From positions 1 to 5,997 of the forward strand of contig CALKMY010000069.1 of assembly GCA_938091275.1 (NCBI GenBank): DNA of 5,997 nucleotides, read 5' to 3'. The stretch comes from Candidatus Nanopelagicales bacterium (GTDB taxonomy: Bacteria > Actinomycetota > Actinomycetes > S36-B12). The position numbers and the translations under genes were made by a program. Every line of letters starts with the position of its first letter. Positions within the stretch are counted from its first letter, which is position 1. Below, in pieces: positions 1-5,997 of this stretch. Under the pieces are notes generated by a model, which had not been told where the DNA came from, did no database searches, and was given only the letters and a program-made list of their open reading frames with translations.

Positions 1-696
1 GCGAACGTCGCAGCTGGAGGTCACGCGGGCGGAGATGAGGTTTTGCGCGCAACCGTCGAGCAATGCGCTCGTCGAGACGTCGCCGTTGGGGCACACCCCT
101 CGTACCCGGACCGAGCAAATTTCGGTCGTCTATCGATGAAGGGCGAATACGACGTCACCCACCTGACCGAGGTTCTTCGACACCAGATCCGTGCAGTGGC
201 GGCAGCTTGCTCGGCTGCAGGAACCTCACTCACTCACGTCAAAGCACACGGAGCGCTCTACCACGATGCCGCCAGCGACGATGCCATCGCCGAATCCTTC
301 ATCGCTGCAGTCACGAAAGTTTCCACCGAAATCGGAGCCGATCTGTACGTCACCGGGGCGGCGGGGTCGCGCCTGCAGGACGTTGCCGAGGCGTCCTCTA
401 TTCGCTTTGTCGTTGAGGCCTTTGTCGATCGGGCCTACAACACCGACGGAACGCTCGTCCCCCGTTCCCAGGCGGGAGCCGTGCACGACGACCTACCGGT
501 CGCGGTGTCACAAGCTCTCAGCATCGCGCTCAACCAACAGGTCGACACGATCGATGGCACCGTCATCGACCTGGCAGCCCGAACCCTGTGTGTGCACTCA
601 GACTCCCCCGAAGCCGCGGCGATGGCTGGCGCTGTTCACGCGGAACTCATCGCGCACGGGGTCAGCATTGCGCCCATCGCTGATGGTGACGCGTAG
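1..696 (+). CDS. pxpA: 5-oxoprolinase subunit A (LamB/YcsF family), 5'-truncated by window edge
   Basis: This subunit belongs to the three-part cytoplasmic 5-oxoprolinase that converts 5-oxo-L-proline to L-glutamate with ATP. The frame is open from base 1 with no start, so the gene begins outside the window; 231 residues are visible and, compared with E. coli PxpA as remembered, about 25 N-terminal residues (the DLNADLGEG region) are missing. Visible family motifs, numbered in the fragment, are ANVAAGGHAG (1-10), VGAHPSYPDR (about 31-40), HVKAHGALYH (about 79-88), DRAYNTDGTLVPRSQAGA (about 143-160) and LCVHSDSPEA (about 196-205). A TTG at 43 is an internal codon, not the start, because conserved family sequence lies upstream of it. 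Several motif positions differ from the usual family sequence (HAGG for HAGD, VKAHG for VKPHG, HSD for HGD). It ends 26 bases before pxpB, in the same operon. The family assignment is firm. Confidence 0.93.
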   Translation, partial: ANVAAGGHAGGDEVLRATVEQCARRDVAVGAHPSYPDRANFGRLSMKGEYDVTHLTEVLRHQIRAVAAACSAAGTSLTHVKAHGALYHDAASDDAIAESFIAAVTKVSTEIGADLYVTGAAGSRLQDVAEASSIRFVVEAFVDRAYNTDGTLVPRSQAGAVHDDLPVAVSQALSIALNQQVDTIDGTVIDLAARTLCVHSDSPEAAAMAGAVHAELIAHGVSIAPIADGDA

Positions 697-699
697 GGC

Positions 700-728
700 G
701 GTCACGAGATGCCGGTGACATCGTGACC
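700..728 (+). promoter_or_regulatory. Inverted repeat spanning the pxpA-pxpB junction and the pxpB start codon
   Basis: GGTCACGA (700-707) and TCGTGACC (721-728) are perfect complements separated by 13 bases. The 3' arm contains the proposed GTG start of pxpB (723-725), and the loop holds the weak Shine-Dalgarno-like GGTGA (714-718). The 5' arm begins three bases after the pxpA stop codon. A ribosome ending pxpA would cover and melt the stem, so the hairpin could couple pxpB translation to pxpA. Other GTGAC copies at 686-690 and 715-719 could compete for the same GGTCAC arm. The dyad is seen directly; its function is inferred. Confidence 0.4.
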
Positions 729-1397
729 ACACATAAGACAACGTGGTTCGGAGACCGCGCTGTCGTCATTGACGTTGCCTCGCCCATTGATCGCGAGTTG
801 GTCGCGACCACTGTCATGCGAGCTTTGCCGGAGACCGTCGTGCGTCGAGGGATCTCGTCGCTGATGGTCGAAGCGCTCAGTCCGGACGTCAACCTGGAAG
901 CCGACGTTCGACGCGTACTCGCCTCCGTCGACGAATCACGGAAAGCATCGCAAGCACCGGAGACCTCACAGGCGCCCGCAGCGGATGCCACCATCACGAT
1001 CGACGTGGACTACGACGGACCCGATCTCTTGCCTACCGCGACCTTCTTTGGTGTCGCCGACACCGAATTGGTCCAGGCACACACCTCGCAGCGGTGGCGC
1101 GTGGCACTGATGGGCTTCGCTCCAGGTTTCGGCTACCTCGAACCGATTGAGGCTCCCCTCCTGCCCTGGTTCTCCCTGCCACGACGAACAACGCCTCGGG
1201 CGATGGTTCCCGCGGGCAGTGTGGCCCTCGCGGCCGGAATGAGCGCCATCTACCCAACGTCCTCCCCCGGGGGCTGGCACCTCATCGGCACCAGCCGGCG
1301 CACACTTTTTGATCCCCACAATGACAGCCGACCGACCTTGCTCGTACCCGGTGCGACCGTGCACTTTGCTGCGATCAACCACGAGCCCACGCCGTGA
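723..1397 (+). CDS. pxpB: 5-oxoprolinase subunit B (KipI/PxpB family)
   Basis: PxpB works with PxpC, and with PxpA, in ATP-dependent hydrolysis of 5-oxoproline to glutamate in the cytoplasm; the family also includes Bacillus KipI, known as an inhibitor of the sporulation kinase KinA. The 224-residue length is normal. An N-terminal domain carries GDRAVVIDV (10-18). An Ala/Pro/Ser-rich linker (about 70-90) leads to the cyclophilin-like C-terminal domain with DYDGPDL (96-102), LMGFAPGFGYL (129-139), PRRTTPRAMVPAGSV (153-167) and AIYPTSSPGGWHLIG (175-189), all hallmark stretches of the family. The GTG start at 723 is chosen because it places the first conserved strand at the usual distance from the N-terminus; the nearby ATG at 709 is out of frame and soon meets a stop. 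Its last bases overlap the pxpC start. A role as a regulatory KipI rather than an enzyme subunit is unlikely given the full pxpABC set. Confidence 0.93.
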   Translation: MTTHKTTWFGDRAVVIDVASPIDRELVATTVMRALPETVVRRGISSLMVEALSPDVNLEADVRRVLASVDESRKASQAPETSQAPAADATITIDVDYDGPDLLPTATFFGVADTELVQAHTSQRWRVALMGFAPGFGYLEPIEAPLLPWFSLPRRTTPRAMVPAGSVALAAGMSAIYPTSSPGGWHLIGTSRRTLFDPHNDSRPTLLVPGATVHFAAINHEPTP

Positions 1398-2329
1398 ACG
1401 CCTCACCCGCGGATGAGCCCATCGCCACCATCGACACCGTCGGGCTCGCCACCGTTCAAGATGCAGGTCGAGAAGGATTCACCGATGTCGGCGTCCCGCG
1501 GTCGGGCGCATGGCATCGAGGACGACACCGTCTCGCTCACGCACTGGTCCACGGCACCCTTGACGGCCCTCATCCAACGCTGGAAATTCTCGGTTCTGAT
1601 GTGACACTCACCATTCACCAGAGGCAAACATTGGCGCTGGTCGGCCCGGCAGATCTGACTGTGGACGGTCATCGTGCGCCACACGCCGTGGCGGTCGATG
1701 TCTCGCCCGCAACAACGGTGACCATTCATCACCGAGGACCCGGACCGGCGTACGTGGCACTATCCGACTGGCAACCCCGCACCATTCTGAAATCCGCGGC
1801 AACCGACTCCTTCTCCCACCTTGGTGGCCCAAGGGGAGATGGCTCGCCACTATCTCCTGGTGACGTGCTCATGGGCTCCGCCCGCACACAGGACGATCGC
1901 GTTGGGTGCTTCGTGCGTACCGAGGAGTCGGCACCGACCGAGATAGCGGTGGTGGCTTTCGATCAAGAAAGAGCCGAATTTCTGTGCGCCGGTGCCTGGC
2001 AGGTCGATGCCTGCGCACGTTCAGGGCTGCGTCTGAGCGGCCCACGCATCCCCGCATCGGATCCGATCCCGAGCATGCCTGTCATGCCCGGTGCGATCCA
2101 ACTTCTCGACGATGGCACCGTCATCGTCCTCGGCCCCGACGGCGGCCTGACCGGCGGCTACCCCGTCATCGGAGTCATCGCGAGCGCCCATCTGGACTTC
2201 ATGGCGGACCTCATCGTTGCCGCGACCGTCGCGTTCACGTCGATATCCGCGCGATCGGCAATCGAGGCATTCGCTGTGCGCGAGGAATGGTTGGCCCGAT
2301 CGCTGGTCAACCCCCACGACCTGCCTTAG
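1394..2329 (+). CDS. pxpC: 5-oxoprolinase subunit C (KipA/PxpC, biotin-dependent carboxyltransferase-like family)
   Basis: This third subunit of the 5-oxoprolinase pairs with PxpB. The family is annotated as biotin-dependent carboxyltransferase-like because the same domain occurs in urea carboxylase, but no biotin carboxylase or carrier gene is visible here, so the 5-oxoprolinase role fits best. The 311 residues are family-typical. Motifs are TVQDAGREGFTDVGVPRSGA (20-39), a TLEILGSDVTL segment (62-72), VALVGPADL-like sequence near 80-88, the middle GGPRGDGSPLSPGDVL (144-159), GLRLSGPRIP (211-220) and the C-terminal PGAIQLLDDGTVIVLGPDGG followed by LTGGYPVIG (232-260). GTG at 1394 overlaps the pxpB TGA as GTGA; no Shine-Dalgarno sequence is apparent, so translation is probably coupled. 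The usual GSRST motif is KSAAT here (133-137), and QTTGGYP is GLTGGYP (251-257), suggesting a divergent branch. Confidence 0.91.
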   Translation: MNASPADEPIATIDTVGLATVQDAGREGFTDVGVPRSGAWHRGRHRLAHALVHGTLDGPHPTLEILGSDVTLTIHQRQTLALVGPADLTVDGHRAPHAVAVDVSPATTVTIHHRGPGPAYVALSDWQPRTILKSAATDSFSHLGGPRGDGSPLSPGDVLMGSARTQDDRVGCFVRTEESAPTEIAVVAFDQERAEFLCAGAWQVDACARSGLRLSGPRIPASDPIPSMPVMPGAIQLLDDGTVIVLGPDGGLTGGYPVIGVIASAHLDFMADLIVAATVAFTSISARSAIEAFAVREEWLARSLVNPHDLP

Positions 2330-2365
2330 CCGGCCCCGGTCGGATAACCCAGCTGCCTACACAAA

Positions 2366-2397
2366 CGTCGGGGCCGCACCACGGTGCGACCCCGACG
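2366..2397 (-). terminator. Intrinsic terminator of ahcY in the convergent pxpC/ahcY gap
   Basis: A 14-bp stem (2366-2379 with 2384-2397) closes a 4-base loop. Read on the - strand, one position is a G-U wobble and the rest pair canonically; on the + strand the same position would be a C-A mismatch. On the - strand the hairpin is followed by TTTGTGT, a short T-rich tail, whereas on the + strand it is followed by GC-rich sequence. Both facts assign it to ahcY, whose stop lies 26 bases upstream. It may stop pxpC transcription weakly as well. Nothing else is apparent in the 94-base gap (2330-2423). Confidence 0.82.
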
Positions 2398-2423
2398 CGG
2401 GAGGTTGTGCGGTCGAAGTTGAC

Positions 2424-3878
<1,455 letters not shown>

Positions 3879-3883
3879 TCTTT

Positions 3884-3887
3884 CTCC
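3884..3887 (-). promoter_or_regulatory. Ribosome binding site of ahcY
   Basis: GGAG followed by AAAGA and then ATG (3878) on the - strand is a strong, well-spaced Shine-Dalgarno sequence. It sits in an A-rich stretch likely to be poorly structured (about 3879-3910), favouring efficient initiation. It decides the start at 3878 over the longer in-frame alternative at 3986. Confidence 0.8.
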
Positions 3888-3951
3888 GTTTGTCGATGTT
3901 TCTTTTTCGGTGCTCACGACAGCGAGATAAACCTTGAATGCCACGCCGACG

Positions 3952-3998
3952 GGAGCGTCTCGACGGGAACCAGGGCTCCGGACCATCGGCGACGCTCC
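3952..3998 (-). promoter_or_regulatory. Foldable inverted repeat in the ahcY upstream region
   Basis: This is the only notable structure in the 162-base gap between manA and ahcY (3879-4040). On the - strand, GGAGCGTC (3998-3991) is perfectly complementary to GACGCTCC (3959-3952), with 31 bases between. Inside, GGAGC/GTTCC can form a 5-bp hairpin with a CCTG loop, needing a G-U pair that exists only in the - strand RNA. The octamer TCCCGTCG also occurs twice on this strand, 14 bases apart (3968-3961 and 3954-3947). It could be an RNA leader structure or an operator for ahcY. The SAH riboswitch core (GAGGAGCGCUGC, CAGGCUCG) is not recognisable on this strand. No convincing -10/-35 pair and no manA terminator were found in the gap. 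Confidence 0.3.
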
Positions 3999-4040
3999 AA
4001 GTTTGCCACGACTTGCCCGTGACCGCGCGTCGGGACTCGC

Positions 4041-5159
4041 TTAGGGGGCGGCGGGAGCAATGACGGCTATCGCCATGCCCTGCGTGGACACGACGGCGTC
4101 GGGCTCTCCCGCGGTCACCACCACTCCCCGCCCTTGGGTGGCCGTACGCGTCTGCCCGCCTACCGCCACGTCGACTCCCCCGGCGATTGCCACCACGAGC
4201 CGGTATTCCCCCGTCGCCAACGATGACGATCCGGCAGTGACCACTTCCAGCTGAAAATCAGCCCCTACCGGAGCGATCGATGTCGAGCCGTGAATGAACT
4301 GTGGGTCCGTGTCGAAATCAAGAATGTCCAGGGCACGATTAACGAACACCGGCTTATTCGTCAGTCCGAGTCGAAGCACATTGTCTGAACTCGTCATGAC
4401 CTCAAAGCCGATTCCCCGCACGTAGCTGTGCGGAATACCCGGAGCCAGATACACCGCATCGCCCGGCAGCAAGGTGACGAAATCCAGTAGTGGCGTCATC
4501 AGCACGCCGATATCAGCGGGAAAGTCTGCTGCGGCGTTCCGGTAGGCCGCGATCTCCGATTCGCTCATCACCCGCGTCATGGACCCCGCATCATTCGCTC
4601 GATCGATTGCTTCGGGAAGTTGACCTACCAGTGCTTGTGCGTCTGACTGCTGCTCATGGATCAACTGGATTGCGGCCACCCGGTCGTCAGCGTGGAGAGC
4701 CGCCGCGGCCAAAGCCATGCCGTCGACGCGCTCGAGTATTTCCGCCGCATCGGAAGCCGGGCGCCATCCAACGAATGCATCGAACGGTTCGAGGGCAACC
4801 AAAACTTCGGCCTTCTCGTAGGCATCGGCCAGGACGGCCGGGCCTGCGATCTGCTGCTCGTCCCACATGCGCTTCGCATCGCGGGCGTTCGGATGCACCT
4901 GCACGGACAGTGGTCGACCCGCGGCGAGGATCTTCGCGAGGACGGGGGCCTGTTCTCGGGTGAGGTGATCGGCGAGAGTTTCGGTCGGGTCAGCGGTGTC
5001 GCCTTCGTGGACCGCCGCATCCATCGGTGACGGTCCGCTCGGGTGCACGCCGAACCACAGTTCCGCCTGCGGGGCGCCGGTAGACACCTGCGTCCACGGC
5101 GTCAGGCCGTCAAGGATTCCCCAGTCGTAATCCTTGACGTCACCTCGAATCGAGAACAT
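4041..5159 (-). CDS. manA: Mannose-6-phosphate isomerase, class I
   Basis: ManA is a zinc enzyme of the cytoplasm that interconverts fructose-6-phosphate and mannose-6-phosphate, the entry to GDP-mannose and envelope mannosides; in reverse it lets mannose enter glycolysis. The 372 residues form the type I PMI cupin fold. Seen are the N-terminal KDYDWG (9-14), AELWFGVHP (32-40), the zinc-site QVHPN (87-91; Q87, H89), the second zinc-ligand region KAEVLVAL (E118), GIPHSYV (241-247; H244) and SSDNVLRLGLTNKP (257-270), with R263 matching the catalytic arginine of the family. ATG at 5159 is chosen because the family sequence begins there; an upstream in-frame start at 5264 would encode only the out-of-frame shadow of the neighbouring gene. 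The start shares one base with the stop of the Trm112-like gene (TGATG), so translation is coupled. The gene lies third in the manB operon. Confidence 0.95.
   Translation of the reverse strand: MFSIRGDVKDYDWGILDGLTPWTQVSTGAPQAELWFGVHPSGPSPMDAAVHEGDTADPTETLADHLTREQAPVLAKILAAGRPLSVQVHPNARDAKRMWDEQQIAGPAVLADAYEKAEVLVALEPFDAFVGWRPASDAAEILERVDGMALAAAALHADDRVAAIQLIHEQQSDAQALVGQLPEAIDRANDAGSMTRVMSESEIAAYRNAAADFPADIGVLMTPLLDFVTLLPGDAVYLAPGIPHSYVRGIGFEVMTSSDNVLRLGLTNKPVFVNRALDILDFDTDPQFIHGSTSIAPVGADFQLEVVTAGSSSLATGEYRLVVAIAGGVDVAVGGQTRTATQGRGVVVTAGEPDAVVSTQGMAIAVIAPAAP
5108..5139 (-). repeat. 11-bp perfect inverted repeat inside the 5' end of manA
   Basis: On the - strand CGTCAAGGATT (5139-5129) and AATCCTTGACG (5118-5108) are exact complements with a 10-base loop, covering bases +21 to +52 of manA, which encode the conserved VKDYDWG stretch and the following GILDG. 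On the + strand the right arm overlaps the palindrome TGACGTCA (5135-5142), and an imperfect palindrome CTCGAATCGAG lies at 5144-5154. It may fold in the mRNA just after the start codon or be a protein-binding dyad. It may also be chance, constrained by coding. Confidence 0.5.
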
Positions 5160-5380
5160 CACGCGGAGCTGGAGCCCGACTCGTGGAGGTGCCCGCCGGC
5201 CTGGTCCATCAGCATGACCGGGATCCCATCTCGCACCGGGAAGCGTCGGGAGCACTCCGAACACACAATCTCGGATGCTTCTTCATCGGCCTCAACCGCG
5301 GCGTGCTTCTCGCACGGACAGGCCAGCACGTCCCACAAATGCGGAGACAAGCCCAGCGGGGAGTTCGGGTATTGACTCAC
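5159..5380 (-). CDS. Trm112-like zinc-ribbon protein
   Basis: This small 73-residue protein has the Trm112 fold signature: LWDVLACPC (15-23), a second cysteine pair C40-S-E-C43, then RRFPVRDGIPVML (45-57), which is the conserved end of the domain. C21, C23, C40 and C43 could hold zinc; the first pair is C-P-C rather than the commoner C-P-x-C. The C-terminal tail (about 61-73) is Gly/Ser/His-rich and probably disordered. In eukaryotes and archaea Trm112 is an activating partner of tRNA, rRNA and release-factor methyltransferases; the bacterial role is poorly defined. GTG at 5380 is the only sensible start: its GTGA overlaps the manB stop, AGGGG lies some 10 bases upstream, and no internal Met occurs before residue 56. 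The gene overlaps its neighbours on both sides, so it is made with ManB and ManA. Neighbourhood with manB and manA is common in actinomycetes. Confidence 0.88.
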   Translation of the reverse strand: MSQYPNSPLGLSPHLWDVLACPCEKHAAVEADEEASEIVCSECSRRFPVRDGIPVMLMDQAGGHLHESGSSSA

Positions 5381-5997
5381 GTCGCTTCACCCCTCATCAG
5401 TGCGAGAACTTCATCCCGCAATGTTTCCATCGTTTCCGTCTCGCGTGCCTCGACATTCAGGCGCAACAACGGCTCCGTGTTGCTGGGCCGGACGTTGAAC
5501 CACCACTGGCCACCATCGATGGTCAGCCCGTCCATGTGATCGGTGGTGACGTCGTCGTGGCCTGCGAATGCGCTCTCGATCAGATCCATCATCGCCGACT
5601 GATCCTCGACCGGGGTATTGATCTCCCCCGAGGCCACATAGCGTTCGAATTCGGTCAGCAGCGAAGAGATAGTCGTACCTTCCGGCGTGGACCCGAGTGC
5701 GGCGAGCATGTGCATCGCCGCGAGCATTCCCGAGTCAGCTCGCCAGAAGTCACGGAAATAGAAGTGGCCCGAGTGCTCACCGCCGAAGACAGCGTCTGTC
5801 TCAGCCATCGTCGCCTTGATGAAGGAGTGACCCACGCGTGTCTTCACTGCTGTACCACCACACTCGGAAACGACTTCCGGAACGGCCTTCGAAGTGATCA
5901 GGTTGTGAATGATCGTCGAACCCGGACTGCGCTGTAGTTCCCTCGCGGCGATCAGTGCCGTCAAGGTCGACGGGCTGACAATGCGACCACCTTCGTC
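5377..5997 (-). CDS. manB: Phosphomannomutase/phosphoglucomutase, C-terminal part (5' end outside window)
   Basis: This alpha-D-phosphohexomutase interconverts mannose-6-phosphate and mannose-1-phosphate, one step after ManA toward GDP-mannose; glucose phosphates may also be accepted. The frame stays open to the window edge. The 206 visible residues begin DEGGRIVSPS, normally located just after the metal-binding DGDxDR loop, so that loop, the catalytic serine and domain 1 lie outside. Seen are the HNLITSKAVPE segment (31-41), TRVGHSFIK (53-61), the sugar-binding loop GGEHSGHFYF (72-81) of domain 3 and the phosphate-binding loop RPSNTEP (170-176) of domain 4. An internal TTG at 5964 could be mistaken for a start but conserved sequence continues upstream. 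It is the most upstream visible gene of the operon with the Trm112-like gene and manA, overlapping the former by 4 bases. Mannose versus glucose specificity cannot be read from this fragment; adjacency to manA favours mannose. Confidence 0.93.
   Translation of the reverse strand, partial: DEGGRIVSPSTLTALIAARELQRSPGSTIIHNLITSKAVPEVVSECGGTAVKTRVGHSFIKATMAETDAVFGGEHSGHFYFRDFWRADSGMLAAMHMLAALGSTPEGTTISSLLTEFERYVASGEINTPVEDQSAMMDLIESAFAGHDDVTTDHMDGLTIDGGQWWFNVRPSNTEPLLRLNVEARETETMETLRDEVLALMRGEAT

Noticed and set aside
3940..4000. SAH riboswitch upstream of ahcY
   Set aside because: The sense strand lacks the remembered core elements. A loose resemblance (GGAGCG, CCAGGGCTC, GACGCTCC) appears on the + strand, which is the wrong orientation and has no downstream gene to control.
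5160..5264. N-terminal extension of ManA to an upstream start
   Set aside because: The extension lies entirely over the Trm112-like gene in another frame, and ManA family similarity begins at the ATG at 5159 with coupled TGATG.
5275..5937. A 220-codon open frame on the + strand opposite manB and the Trm112-like gene
   Set aside because: It is antisense to well-supported genes, has low-information composition and no recognisable motif.

Overview
This is a stretch of ordinary core metabolism from a GC-rich (around 60% by eye) Gram-positive genome, most likely an actinomycete. Three things point that way. The S-adenosylhomocysteinase has the mycobacterial-type insertion before its TEETTTG motif. 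A phosphomannomutase, a Trm112-like protein, ManA and AhcY sit next to each other, as in actinomycetes. Several genes start with GTG. A Micrococcales-like organism is plausible, but the sequence does not prove a family.

Layout: two convergent blocks meet near 2330-2423. On the + strand (1-2329) lies pxpABC, the three-subunit prokaryotic 5-oxoprolinase. pxpA is cut at its 5' end by the window edge, and pxpB and pxpC overlap by 4 bases. On the - strand, reading from the right edge inward, come a phosphomannomutase-family gene (manB, cut at its 5' end by the window edge), a 73-residue Trm112-like zinc-ribbon protein and manA. These three overlap and almost certainly form one translationally coupled operon. 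After a 162-base gap comes ahcY, with its own good ribosome binding site, and then a strong hairpin terminator between the two blocks.

How the genes work together: PxpABC turns 5-oxoproline, a damage product of glutamine and glutamate, into glutamate using ATP. ManA (fructose-6-P to mannose-6-P) and ManB (mannose-6-P to mannose-1-P) are consecutive steps toward GDP-mannose and mannosylated envelope glycans. AhcY removes S-adenosylhomocysteine, the product of methyltransferases. Trm112 proteins in eukaryotes and archaea activate methyltransferases; whether the bacterial protein links to AhcY is only speculation.

No mobile element, CRISPR array, tRNA, rRNA or clear new system is visible. The points most worth a second look are small: a dyad covering the pxpB start codon, an 11-bp perfect inverted repeat just inside manA, a foldable ahcY leader with a second possible in-frame start, and several substitutions at normally conserved positions in the Pxp proteins.
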